Shown here: positions 45,420 through 54,900 of the stretch, piece after piece
Layout: each line of letters begins with the position of its first letter
Numbering within the stretch: position 1 is the stretch's first letter
Source: Niabella sp.
GTDB lineage: Bacteria > Bacteroidota > Bacteroidia > Chitinophagales > Chitinophagaceae
DNA length: 64,000 nucleotides
Assembly: GCF_030150205.1 (NCBI RefSeq)
Contig: NZ_JASLGT010000008.1
Coordinates: 310,001 to 374,000, forward strand
Direction: 5' to 3'
The notes under the pieces: generated by a model
Seen by the model: the letters and a program-made list of their open reading frames with translations, nothing else
Databases searched by the model: none
What the model was told of the DNA's origin: nothing
Made by a program: the position numbers and the translations under genes

Positions 45420-45779
45420 TTATTTTTTAATTTCAACGCTGATGATATGGATATCTTTTTCGCCGGTATTTTTCAATGCGTGTGGTTTTAAAGGACCCGA
45501 CCATAGGGCCGACGCAGCAGCCGGTGTTTCCGCAAGTGTACGGGAGTCCAGCAGCATATTCCCTTCGGGATCATACCGTATAAAATCTGACCAGCTGAGC
45601 ACGTATAGGGAAGCAGGCCATCGATGCGTATGTACATGGGTCATCTGACCAGGCAGAATTAAGGTATCCAATACCCGGACAAAATCATTTTCAAATAATA
45701 AGGTATGATGCTCCGGATCTGCGGCCAAGGCATCCAGTTCGGCCGGCCATTCGTTGCTATGGGGATGTTCGCCTGACAT
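45420..45779 (-). CDS. Small cupin-domain protein
   Basis: 119-residue single cupin without signal peptide. The first metal-binding segment is LPGQMTHVHTHRWPASLYVL with three His; the second is PLKPHALKNTGEKDIHIISVE. The spacing fits the cupin fold, and many relatives are simple metal enzymes or sensors. No substrate can be named. It stands alone between a terminator hairpin and the AraC regulator gene. Confidence 0.75.
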   Translation of the reverse strand: MSGEHPHSNEWPAELDALAADPEHHTLLFENDFVRVLDTLILPGQMTHVHTHRWPASLYVLSWSDFIRYDPEGNMLLDSRTLAETPAAASALWSGPLKPHALKNTGEKDIHIISVEIKK

Positions 45780-45911
45780 CTGTTTGATTAAGGAGTTTGT
45801 AAGCGCAGCGGCTTAATAAATATACGAAAATTTTTCAAGACAACCCTCCAGGATCCGCAGGGAACCCGCCATCGCCCTCAAAGCAGTCAGCCGCAGACAG
45901 TATCTTTCACG

Positions 45912-46808
45912 CTAATTCAGTCTTCTGAATACAATTGGAGTAACACCTGTTTTTTGCTTAAACAGCCTGGTAAAATGTTGCTGGTACTTAAAGCCCAGTT
46001 CTGCGGCTATATCATTGATGGTTTTGGAAGGATCGAAAATGCGGGCCTTCGCTTCATCAATTAATTTTGACTGGATAAAATCCAGCGCGGTGCTCCCTGT
46101 TTCTTTTTTTATCAGGTCTCCAAAATAATTGGGAGAAAGATGCAGTTGTTCCGCACACCAGGAAACAGATGGCAAACCGGAAACAGCAGCTTTATCAGAC
46201 CGGAAATAATCTGTTAGCAAATTTTCAAACCGCACCAGGAGATCTTTATGCACGTTGCTGCGCGTAATAAATTGCCGGTCATAAAACCGCTGGCAGTAAT
46301 TCAGCAACAGCTCTATATTTGAAACAATTAAGGTTTTACTGTGCTGATCTATATTTTGTTCAATTTCTGTTGCAATCTTTTCCAGGCAATCGACAATTGT
46401 TTCCCGCTCTTTTTTTGAAAGATGGAGCGCTTCGTTCACTTCATAGGAAAAAAAGGTGTACCCCTTGATGGTCTTTCCCAAATGTGTTCCTTTAATCAAA
46501 TCGGGATGAAACACCAGCGCATAGCCTGAAGGCTTCATAGCGATCCCTTTACTGTCAACGCCATATACCTGGCCGGGAGCAACAAAGACCAACGTTCCAT
46601 CCTCATAGTCATAGGGCTGGCAGCCGTACAGCATATCCCCGCATTTTATATTTTTCAGAAATACCGCATAAATACCCATGTACCGTCTGAAATACTGAAC
46701 AGCCGGAAATTCATTAAAATTAATCACACTTACCAGGGGATGCAGTGTATCAACACCCATATTGCTGTTGTACTGTTTAACCGTATCTATTCGTTCTACC
46801 TGTTCCAT
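45912..46808 (-). CDS. AraC-family transcriptional regulator
   Basis: 298 residues: an N-terminal cupin-like sensory domain (GTLVFVAPGQVYGVDS, ALVFHPDLI) and a C-terminal double HTH (SVSWCAEQLHLSPNYFGDLIKKETG, then TINDIAAELGFKYQQHFTRLFKQKTGVTPIVFRR). It is transcribed divergently from the SDR gene at 47011 across a 202-base gap, the usual layout for an AraC protein that controls the neighbouring redox cluster. Confidence 0.9.
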   Translation of the reverse strand: MEQVERIDTVKQYNSNMGVDTLHPLVSVINFNEFPAVQYFRRYMGIYAVFLKNIKCGDMLYGCQPYDYEDGTLVFVAPGQVYGVDSKGIAMKPSGYALVFHPDLIKGTHLGKTIKGYTFFSYEVNEALHLSKKERETIVDCLEKIATEIEQNIDQHSKTLIVSNIELLLNYCQRFYDRQFITRSNVHKDLLVRFENLLTDYFRSDKAAVSGLPSVSWCAEQLHLSPNYFGDLIKKETGSTALDFIQSKLIDEAKARIFDPSKTINDIAAELGFKYQQHFTRLFKQKTGVTPIVFRRLN

Positions 46809-47010
46809 AATTCAAAAAGTTCTTCTACAAATTTACCAAACCTAACTGCCTTTTTTACACGGTTAAAGCAAAATCCGTAAAACTGGTAAATAAATCTGTA
46901 TCCTGTATAAAAAGTCAACCTGCCTAAAAGACGAATTTTGTATCGTCATTTCGGGCATCCGATCACTTACGGTGGTCGTACCTTCTTTTAAGCATTTTTA
47001 AAATAGAAAT

Positions 47011-47763
47011 ATGAATTCAATGAATGAAAAAGTTGCATTGGTTACGGGTGCAGCACAAGGAATTGGTTTGGCTTCGGCGCGCGCCTTTTCCGAAGCAGGG
47101 GCGCATGTTATTTTAACCGATATTACTGAACCAAAAGCACAAGCCCGGCAATTACAAGATGAGGGATATAGCGCTACAGCGATGCGTTGTGATGTAACAA
47201 ACGAAAAAGCGGTAAAAGAACTGATTGAATACATCGCATCTTCTTTTGGACGTTTGGATGCAGCTTTTAATAATGCAGGCATCAATAGTCCCGTAGCAGA
47301 AACGGCAGACGCCAGCGGCGAGGAATACGACCGGGTGATGGCCATTAATTTACGTGGAGTATGGAACTGTATGAAATATGAGCTGCAGCAAATGCGGAAA
47401 CAAGGCAATGGGGCTATCGTCAATTGCTCTTCTATTGGCGGATTGATCGGTATTGCTGAAAGGGGCGTTTATCATGCATCCAAACACGGTGTAATCGGAC
47501 TAACAAAAAGTGCTGCGCTTGAATATGCTGCGCGCGGAATTAACATTAACGCGGTATGTCCGGGTATTATCTCCACGCCTATGGTGGAAGAAATGTTAGC
47601 GCGCGAACCCCTGGCGATGCAGGAACTTATCAATGAATTGCCAAACAAAAGACTGGGGCGGCCAGCGGAAGTTGCCAATGTTGTGTTATGGCTTTGCAGT
47701 CCTTCGGCAAGCCTGGTTGTTGGTCAGGCAATTGCCGTAGACGGCGGCTATACAGTAAAATAA
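47011..47763 (+). CDS. SDR-family NAD(P)-dependent oxidoreductase
   Basis: 250-residue classical short-chain dehydrogenase. TGAAQGIG at 12-19 binds the cofactor; Asp37 in LTDI at the end of beta-2 favours NAD. NNAG is at 87-90; the catalytic set is Ser141 (NCSS), Tyr154 and Lys158 (YHASK). The C-terminal AEVANVVLWLCSPSASLVVGQAIAVDGGY is typical. First gene of the plus-strand cluster, opposite the AraC regulator. Substrate unknown, probably a small alcohol, ketone or quinone. Confidence 0.92.
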   Translation: MNSMNEKVALVTGAAQGIGLASARAFSEAGAHVILTDITEPKAQARQLQDEGYSATAMRCDVTNEKAVKELIEYIASSFGRLDAAFNNAGINSPVAETADASGEEYDRVMAINLRGVWNCMKYELQQMRKQGNGAIVNCSSIGGLIGIAERGVYHASKHGVIGLTKSAALEYAARGININAVCPGIISTPMVEEMLAREPLAMQELINELPNKRLGRPAEVANVVLWLCSPSASLVVGQAIAVDGGYTVK

Positions 47764-47814
47764 AAAATGACCTATTATTCGAATTTGGAATTAAAAAGCT
47801 CTTAAATAAACGAA

Positions 47815-48396
47815 ATGGAAACAAAGGCAACAGCTATTTTTGAACGGTTACGAAACGGAGAAACCATAACGCCGGATGACCCGCAAGCGCATAAATTACG
47901 GGAGGCTTCCTACGCCACAAAGACAGTTCTTGTTCAAATGAACAACTCCACGGATCCGGTGGAAATAAGAAGTTTCCTGAGCCAGATAACCGATAGTGAA
48001 ATTGATAAAAGTGTTGCCGTATTTACCCCATTATACATCAACTATGGCAAGCATACTAAAATCGGCAAGAACGTATTTATAAACTTCGGCTGCACTTTTT
48101 TAGACCTGGGTGGTATTACGATAGATGACCATGTGCAGATTGCGCCGAAGGTGAGCCTGTTATCGGAGGGGCACCCGGTTTCTCCGGAAAGCAGGCATGC
48201 GCTGGTGCCGGGCGCCATTCATATAAAAAGAAATGCCTGGATCGGAGCCCATGCCACCATCCTTCCCGGGGTAACCATCGGCGAAAATGCTATAGTAGCT
48301 GCAGGCGCAGTTGTTACCAAAGATGTTCCGGATAATACGGTCGTGGGCGGCGTTCCGGCAAAAATTCTGAAAACGATTGAAACCGGTATAAGATGA
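47815..48396 (+). CDS. Maltose-acetyltransferase-like hexapeptide O-acetyltransferase
   Basis: 193-residue left-handed beta-helix acetyltransferase that moves acetyl from acetyl-CoA to a sugar or similar acceptor. Features are the N-terminal maltose-acetyltransferase-like helix region, LYINYGKHTKIGKNVFINFGC, the catalytic-His region SEGHPVS, and hexapeptide coils KRNAWIGAHATILPGVTIGENAIVAAGAVVTKDVP ending GGVPAKILK (only parts quoted here form each coil). Lies 51 bases after the SDR gene. Acceptor unknown. Confidence 0.88.
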   Translation: METKATAIFERLRNGETITPDDPQAHKLREASYATKTVLVQMNNSTDPVEIRSFLSQITDSEIDKSVAVFTPLYINYGKHTKIGKNVFINFGCTFLDLGGITIDDHVQIAPKVSLLSEGHPVSPESRHALVPGAIHIKRNAWIGAHATILPGVTIGENAIVAAGAVVTKDVPDNTVVGGVPAKILKTIETGIR

Positions 48397-48521
48397 AAAA
48401 CCTTTCAAACTCCTACAGCTATACAAAATTGGGTACGATAGTTGATCCAACATCTCTGGCATTGGCGTTGGGCACTGGAAATGTTGTGGTTACTTTTGAA
48501 ATACAGGGATGCGAACAATAA
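48393..48521 (+). CDS. Possible 42-residue protein overlapping the acetyltransferase stop
   Basis: ATG 48393 overlaps the previous stop as ATGA and opens a 42-codon frame ending TAA at 48521. The product begins MKNLSNSYSYTKLG and ends FEIQGCEQ, with a mildly hydrophobic middle. No family recognised. It also overlaps the first codons of the downstream cupin gene. It may be a small coupled protein, a decayed gene start, or chance. Confidence 0.25.
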   Translation: MKNLSNSYSYTKLGTIVDPTSLALALGTGNVVVTFEIQGCEQ

Positions 48522-49012
48522 TAAATGCAATAATGCCCGCAGGCGGTATCCTTTCTTTTACAGCCTGCCATAACCATAAAAATCTAAATACAATGGAAGC
48601 GACCGTACCAACAATCAGTGATTTTCCAACAGGGGATGAAAACACGGGTTACGCACAATACTTTACCGGGAAATCGTGGAATGCCCCTCTTACACATAAC
48701 AAAGACTTAAATGTACCCATGAACAATATTACGTTTGAGCCGGGCTGCCGCAACAACTGGCATAAACACACCGGCGGACAAATCCTGATTGCCGTTGGAG
48801 GTACCGGGTACTACCAGGAACGTGGAAAAGCAGCCATACGTATGCTACCGGGTACGGTTATTGAAATTGCCCCGAATGTAGAACATTGGCATGGAGCCGC
48901 GCCCGATAGCTGGTTTTCGCATATCGGCATCGCCTGCAATCCGCAGATAAATGAAAATATCTGGCTGCAACCGGTAACCGATGCGGAATACAAAAAAGCA
49001 ACGCAGCAATAA
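48509..49012 (+). CDS. Cupin-domain protein of the mandelonitrile-lyase-like type
   Basis: 167 residues. The cupin core shows ITFEPGCRNNWHKHTGGQILIAVGGTGYYQERG and PGTVIEIAPNVEHWHGAAPDSWFSH in outline (key residues: the His pair of WHKH and the His of EHWHG as metal ligands). The N-terminus is hydrophobic and has SFTAC near residue 20, which may be a lipoprotein signal; ATG 48593 (MEATVPT) would give a cytoplasmic form. Relatives in this family are usually beside carboxymuconolactone-decarboxylase-type genes, as here. Confidence 0.8.
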   Translation: MRTIINAIMPAGGILSFTACHNHKNLNTMEATVPTISDFPTGDENTGYAQYFTGKSWNAPLTHNKDLNVPMNNITFEPGCRNNWHKHTGGQILIAVGGTGYYQERGKAAIRMLPGTVIEIAPNVEHWHGAAPDSWFSHIGIACNPQINENIWLQPVTDAEYKKATQQ

Positions 49013-49022
49013 AGCCGAAGAT

Positions 49023-50078
49023 ATGAACAGGAACAAGATCGTAAAATGGCTATTGTTTTTTGTTTTAATCTTAAATGCGAGCAACATGAATGCACAAAAT
49101 AATAGAGATAGCCTGAATGCACAGCAACAAGGCCTGATCACCATTGCCGCACTTACAGCAACAGGCGATCAGGAAAATTTAAAAGTTCAGTTCTACAGCG
49201 CATTAGATGCCGGGCTTTGCATTAATGCCATCAAAGAAGCATTAACCCAACTTTATGCCTATTGCGGTTTTCCAAGAAGTCTGAATGCCATTAGCACATT
49301 TAAAGCTGTATTGGACAAAAGAAAAGCAAAAGGCATTCCGGATAGCATTGGAAAGGAAATTGTAGTTGAAAATGCAGTTGCCGACAAATACGAACAGGGC
49401 AGAAAAGTGCTGGAGGCGTTAACAAAAACGCCACAGGCAAAACCTGCACCCGGTTTTGGGGAATTTGCTCCGCGGATTGATGCTTTTTTAAAGGAGCACT
49501 TATTTGCCGACATTTTTGCAAGCGATGTGCTCAGCTTTCAGCAAAGAGAGCTGGTTACTATTGCTGCACTGGCCGCTATGCCGGGCGTTGAGCCCCAGCT
49601 GAAAGCCCATATCTCTATGGGAAGGAATTGTGGAATTACTGAGGACCAATTAACACAGGTAGCCGAGCTGATAGAAAAAAACGTTACCAAAACACAGGCG
49701 AATGTTTTAAGAACACTTCTTTCAAAATCGCCTGCTCCGGTTACAGAGCCTGAAATGATGGTGCGCATTTCTGAAATAGAGGTCGTTCCGGAACACCTGG
49801 AAGCGTACAAGAATATTCTTAAAGAGGAAGCCGCCACATCTATTCAGATAGAGCCAGGTGTTATCGCCATTTTCCCAATGTACCAGCAGGATAGTCCAAC
49901 GCAGGTGCGCATTATCGAAATTTACGCGAACAGGGAGGCCTATCAATCTCATTTGCAAACACCTCATTTTCTGCATTACAAAACTGCGACGTTGAAAATG
50001 GTAAAATCGCTGAAATTAACAGACATGAATGGCATTGATAAAGAGACAATGCCCCAGCTTTTCAAAAAACTTAAATAG
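49023..50078 (+). CDS. Secreted double carboxymuconolactone-decarboxylase / ABM domain fusion
   Basis: 351 residues from ATG 49023, chosen because it starts a signal peptide (MNRNKIVKWLLFFVLIL, ending NMNA|Q); the frame to 48981 runs through the end of the cupin gene. Two CMD/AhpD-like units follow: about 40-105 (LITIAALTATGDQ, then CINAIKEALTQLYAYCGFP) and about 160-225 (LVTIAALAAMPGVEPQLKAH, then GITEDQLTQVAEL). The second lacks the Cys pair of AhpD enzymes. Residues about 240-345 form an antibiotic-biosynthesis-monooxygenase (ABM) ferredoxin-like domain (MMVRISEIEVVPEHLEAYKNIL, then IEIYANREAYQSHLQTPHF). It probably handles a quinone, aromatic or peroxide-type small molecule in the periplasm; activity unproven. 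Confidence 0.82.
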   Translation: MNRNKIVKWLLFFVLILNASNMNAQNNRDSLNAQQQGLITIAALTATGDQENLKVQFYSALDAGLCINAIKEALTQLYAYCGFPRSLNAISTFKAVLDKRKAKGIPDSIGKEIVVENAVADKYEQGRKVLEALTKTPQAKPAPGFGEFAPRIDAFLKEHLFADIFASDVLSFQQRELVTIAALAAMPGVEPQLKAHISMGRNCGITEDQLTQVAELIEKNVTKTQANVLRTLLSKSPAPVTEPEMMVRISEIEVVPEHLEAYKNILKEEAATSIQIEPGVIAIFPMYQQDSPTQVRIIEIYANREAYQSHLQTPHFLHYKTATLKMVKSLKLTDMNGIDKETMPQLFKKLK

Positions 50079-50085
50079 CTTACAT

Positions 50086-50952
50086 ATGATTTTAGAGGAA
50101 CAATACATCCTGTCCAATGGTATTGAAATACCTAAAATAGGACTCGGAACCTGGTTTATCAGTAATGAAACGGTTGCACAGGCAGTAAAGGACGCTGTTG
50201 AAATGGGCTACCGACATATAGACACCGCCCAGGCATACCAGAATGAAAACGGTGTTGGGGAAGGTGTGCGAAACTGTGGCGTTAAAAGAGCCGACATCTT
50301 TGTAACAACGAAGCTTGCCGCTGAAGTAAAGCATTACCAGGAAGCAGTTACATCCATTGAAGGATCACTTAAAGCCCTGGGGCTTGATTATATTGACCTG
50401 ATGCTCATTCACAGCCCGAAGCCCTGGGCCAAATTCCATGAAAGCGAACCTTACTTTGAAGGAAACCGGGAAGCCTGGCGGGCACTTGAAGAAGCGTACC
50501 GGGCCGGAAAGCTTCGTGCTATCGGTCTTTCGAATTTCAAAAACGAAGATATTGCCAATATTCTTGAGTCTTGTTCCGTACAACCAATGGTAAACCAGGT
50601 TTTGGCGCATATCGGCAATACACCACAGGAGCTGATTCAATATTGCCAGGATACAGATCTGCTTGTGGAAGCCTATTCTCCCATTGGCCACGGCGCGCTG
50701 TTAAAAAACCGGCCGGTAATAGAAATGGCCGCGAAATATAAGGTGTCCGTACCGCAACTGGGCATCCGGTATGATTTGCAGCTTGGCCTTCTCCCTTTAC
50801 CCAAAACGGCCAACCCGGTTCATATGCGGGCCAATGCCGAAGTGGATTTTATCATCACGGATGAAGACATGACGGTTTTAAAAAATATAAAGCAAAAAGC
50901 GTATGGCGAAGCGGAACGGTTCCCTGTTTTTTCGGGAGGCAACAAGGGGTAA
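50086..50952 (+). CDS. Aldo/keto reductase
   Basis: 288 residues from ATG 50086, eight bases after the previous stop; the open frame to 50029 overlaps the upstream gene and is not needed. NADPH-dependent reductase with the full catalytic tetrad: Asp46 and Tyr51 (GYRHIDTAQAYQNE), Lys76 (VTTKLAAE) and His109 (LMLIHSPKPW). LRAIGLSNFKNEDI and EAYSPIGHG match the AKR3/AKR5-type group. Last gene of the redox cluster; probably reduces aldehydes or keto compounds. Confidence 0.93.
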   Translation: MILEEQYILSNGIEIPKIGLGTWFISNETVAQAVKDAVEMGYRHIDTAQAYQNENGVGEGVRNCGVKRADIFVTTKLAAEVKHYQEAVTSIEGSLKALGLDYIDLMLIHSPKPWAKFHESEPYFEGNREAWRALEEAYRAGKLRAIGLSNFKNEDIANILESCSVQPMVNQVLAHIGNTPQELIQYCQDTDLLVEAYSPIGHGALLKNRPVIEMAAKYKVSVPQLGIRYDLQLGLLPLPKTANPVHMRANAEVDFIITDEDMTVLKNIKQKAYGEAERFPVFSGGNKG

Positions 50953-51170
50953 AGCTGTTCTTTATTACATTTATATAATTCGATATCTCTTCAACTAATT
51001 TAAACACCTTAGTTGAAAACGCTTCAGTTTGCCGCACTTGTACGTAACAATCGGCCCTATATTTTTTTGCCCTTTCCGCGGCAATTTCCGTTCTTGATTT
51101 TTGTGCCCGTGAGGACACCATAGCCGTCAACTTAACAGAAGACACTTACCAAAATAAGACATGCGTAGTC
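50953..51170. other. Intergenic region with a weak antisense frame
   Basis: A minus-strand frame from ATG 51118 to 50855 has a protein-like first 60 residues (MVSSRAQKSRTEIAAERAKK at the start), but its second half runs antisense through the end of the aldo/keto reductase. I recognise no family and do not call it as a gene. Confidence 0.3.
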
Positions 51171-51436
51171 TGAAGGGCTACAATGTGAATAACTCCCGGC
51201 TGAAAGCCGGGGACCACGAATACATAAAACACGCGCCCCCAACGGGGTCGTACGTTTAATGTTCCGGAATTGGCAAGTGCAACCTGCCTTCATCATATCC
51301 GGCCCCTCCGGGGCCGCCCGCTACCTACCCATGGCCCCCAGCTGACGCTTGGAGCCATGCACATTGTACCCTTCGGATACTTTAGCAACGACTACAGAAA
51401 AATCACTTCCGCACAAGCTCCCGGAATGTGTCCACA
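51171..51436 (-). repeat. Palindrome-rich composite repeat, copy 1
   Basis: About 266 bases carrying several short perfect hairpins: CCCGGCT/AGCCGGG at 51195-51211, CCCC/GGGG at 51237-51247 and GGCCCC/GGGGCC at 51301-51315. Read on the minus strand it aligns with two blocks of the copy at 56135-56597 in the same order: block A (about 51436 to 51290, from TGTGGACACATT to GGCCCCGGAGGGG) and block B (about 51267 to 51171, from CGGAACATTAAACGTACG). The transposase remnant between the blocks in the other copy is missing here. Confidence 0.75.
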
Positions 51437-51911
51437 CGATAGCCCGCCAAAGGAATCTGACAATCCAGCAATTTTCTCCTCTAACCCTTAAGTTGACGGT
51501 TATGGTGGAGACACTAACCATGCTATGTTACGGTTCGTATCTCCACAAACCATTTGGAGGCCTTTCAATAAAATAGATACCGGTCTATTATGAAACCGTT
51601 TGACAGCGTTCGCGATTGCTGCAGAAGGAGCAACACGGTACCCTGGTGCTGGTTTTCACGTAAGCATCCTATTTAAATCTTGTATTCGCAATCCAAACCA
51701 GGTCAAAGCCCTGGTTCAAAGCAGCGGGTGATTGCTCCCCCATGCTTCCCTTCCATCTTATATAGCACCCCGGTTTTCATATTTTATTCATCTTTTTGTC
51801 GATTTGTGTCATACAAACCAGCCCTGATGCCGGCAGATCCGGCAATCCATTGACTTTTAAACCGGTTCTGTCGTCACTGGTGCTACTGCTTCCTGCGTCT
51901 GTTTGCCTTCG
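51437..51911. other. Upstream region of the two-component system
   Basis: Non-coding by appearance. It contains a perfect 7-base hairpin AACCAGG/CCTGGTT at 51696-51716 with a 7-base loop. No tRNA or known riboswitch fits. It probably includes regulatory sequence for the kinase gene. Confidence 0.4.
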
Positions 51912-51944
51912 TTTGTTTTGTAAACGCCATTATATATATCTTTG
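51912..51944 (+). promoter_or_regulatory. Bacteroidota-type promoter of the hybrid sensor gene
   Basis: TTTG at 51912-51915, then 21 bases, then TATCTTTG at 51937-51944, a full match to the phylum consensus TTTG-N19-21-TAnnTTTG. The expected transcription start (about 51950) lies only a few bases before ATG 51957, so the mRNA could be nearly leaderless. Confidence 0.55.
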
Positions 51945-51956
51945 AATGAACGAATT

Positions 51957-54900
51957 ATGAGTGTTTATTACCTATGGCTATTACGTCTGGTAGCGCTGCT
52001 TGCCACCTCCGTATGTTCCGGACAATATTATTTTAAGCATTACCAGGTGGATGACGGGTTGGTCCACAATGCAGTAACAGCCGTTATACAGGATAGTAAA
52101 GGGTTGATATGGATCGGCACCCGGGGCGGCCTGAACCGTTTTGACGGGTACTCCTTTAAAACCTACAAAAACAATAACGACAAATTCGGCAGCCTGGGAA
52201 ATGACGTTATTAACAGCATCGTTGAAGATAAGAACCGGATGATCTGGATCGGTACCGGTAAAGGGCTTTTTAAATATGACCCGTATAAGGAAGTACTTAC
52301 AGCACTGGATGCCGTTCCCAAGGAATACACCAATAATCTTATTATCGACCAGGATAACAACCTGTGGTTTCTCAGCCAGTTTTCTCTGTATAAATACATA
52401 CAGGCAGCAAACAGGGTGATGGACCTAAAAACGCCGGCATCCTGTATTGCGCTGGACGCTCATATGAATTTATGGATGGGGGATGATGATGGAAACATCC
52501 GGATTTACGATCCTCAAAAAAAGCCCGGCAGCACCATACGGATCGTTGATAACCGACTGCCTGCAAACGCCCGGTCCATCAGCAAGATCTATCCGATCCA
52601 AAACAACAAACTATTGATCGGTTGTTTTAAGCAGGGATTAAAAAGCTACGATCCCAAAACCGGCAGCATCCGCGCCCTGTCATTGGGTACGGATAAAGAC
52701 ATTTTTGTCCGCGACATCGCCGCGGGCAACAACGGTCAATACTGGATCGCCACCGAATCGGGGATTTATATTTATAACCTTGCGGCCAACACCAGTATCA
52801 ACCTGCGAAAACGGGCCGGGGACCCTTATGCGCTGGCAGACAATGCCGTTTATGCCATCTGCCGGGATCACCAGGGAGGCATGTGGGCCGGCACTTTTTT
52901 TGGCGGATTAAATTATTATTCAAAAGACAATGCCCGGTTTGAAAAATACTATCCGCTGGCGGGCGTAAACGCGATCCCGGGAAACGCGGTACGGGAGATC
53001 TGTTCAGATAACCAGGATCATTTATGGATCGGTACGGAAGATGCAGGTATCAGCAAACTGGATCTAAAGACCGGAATATTTACAAATTATACGGCTACAA
53101 ACAAAAAAGGAAGCCTCTCCTATCCAAATATACATGGCCTGCTGGCATGGGGAAACGCGTTATTCATCGGTCCCTTTTTACAGGGCATGGAAATTATGAA
53201 TATGCGTACCGGGCAGATCACCAACCGGTTTAAGCTGATCGCCGACGGGGATGGCCCGGTAAGTGATTTTGTGATCTCTATTTACCGGACAAGGGACAAC
53301 CGGCTGCTGATCGGAACGGCCTATCGGAACGCCGGATTATTTGAGTACGACCTGCAACAAAAAAAATTCAGGCGCATCCCCCAGATCCCCTTTAACACGT
53401 ATGTGTATGATATTTTTGAAGATTCGGAAGGCAATATCTGGACCGGCAGCGTAAAGGAAGGCGCTTTTTATTACAACCCCAAAACCGGCCGCCAGGGTAA
53501 TTTACAGTTTGGCGACACCACAAAGGGCCGCACGATTAACGAATTCCCCGTATACAATATTTTTGAAGACAGTAACCATGCCTTATGGTTTGCTACCACC
53601 GGTTGCGGACTGATAAAACTGGGCTCGGACCGTAAAACCATTAAACGGTATACAACGGCAAACGGCCTGCCCAGTAATGTAGTATACAGTATCCTGGAAG
53701 ATGATTCAAAAAATTTATGGATCAGCTCGCTCAAAGGGCTGATCCGTTTAAACATGCTTACAGAAAAGATAGCGGTATACACCCAGGCAAACGGATTGAT
53801 CACGGACCAGTTTAATTATAATTCTGCCTATAAGCATCCCGGTGGTAAAATGTACTTCGGTTCCGTTAAAGGTATGATTGCCTTTAACCCCGCCTTATTT
53901 GATCAGCAAGAGCCCAGTCCGCCCACCTATATCACCGGCTTCCAGCTCAACAATAAAGAAGTGGCTCCCAATGCGGAGCACAGTCCCCTTTCCCGGTCCA
54001 TTTTATATACAGATACCCTGTCATTAAAATACAATCAAAACAATTTCAGCATTGAGTTTGCAGCATTGAACTTTTCAGCTCCGGAAGCTACCCGGTATAA
54101 ATACCAGATGAAAGGGATCGACCAATCCTGGACCTATCTCAACACCAATCGCAACGCCTACTTTACCGACCTCGCCCCGGGGAAATATGAATTTATCGTA
54201 CAGGCTGAGAGCAATACCGGAAGCTGGACCGGCAGGGAGCGCCATCTGTATATCCGGATCCTTCCTCCCTTTTGGAAAAGTACCGGTGCATACCTGTTGT
54301 ACCTGTTGTTGCTGATGACCGGTATCTACCTGGTCTCCCGCTTATACCGTCGATACCTGGAGCGGAAAAACCTCCGGAAACTGCAGCTGTTTGAACATGA
54401 AAAAGAAAAAGAGATCTACCAGGCAAAAATCGAATTCTTTACCAATATTACCCATGAGATACAAACCCCGCTTACACTGATTGCCGGACCCATTGAATGG
54501 CTGAGTAAAAAATTCAGCAAAGAGCCCGACATCCGGAAAAGCCTGGCCATCGCTGAAAAAAACACCCGGCGCCTGGTAACCCTAACCAGCCAGCTGCTGG
54601 ACTTCAGAAGAACAGAAGCCGATCAGTTTAGCTTAAATTTTGTAAAAACAGATATCAGTACCTTGCTTGCCGACCTGGTTGCCGGTTTTAAAGAACAGGC
54701 TGCCAGCCATCATATCCAGCTGCATTTAGAAGTGCCGGAACATCATTTTATGGCCTTTGTAGACCGGGAGGCATTTATCAAAATATGCACGAACATGCTG
54801 TCGAATGCCGTTAAATATGCGGCTTCCCGGGCAACGGTACAGATTACGGCGGTTAACGACTCCGATCCCTGTTTTACCATCCGGTTTCAAAATGATGGCA

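Noticed and set aside
50855..51145. 96-residue minus-strand frame beside the aldo/keto reductase
   Set aside because: Its second half is antisense to the reductase gene and no family or signal was recognised; kept only as a note in the gap entry.
51321..51521. Short frames with similar peptides in both repeat copies (51321-51521 minus, 56049-56315 plus)
   Set aside because: The peptide similarity (GY-V-G--RQLG) follows from the shared DNA repeat; hairpins run through the frames and there is no sign of selection for a protein.
51690..51720. GGTTCAAA sequence considered as a tRNA T-arm
   Set aside because: No acceptor stem, anticodon arm or CCA-compatible structure can be formed around it; the site is a simple hairpin.
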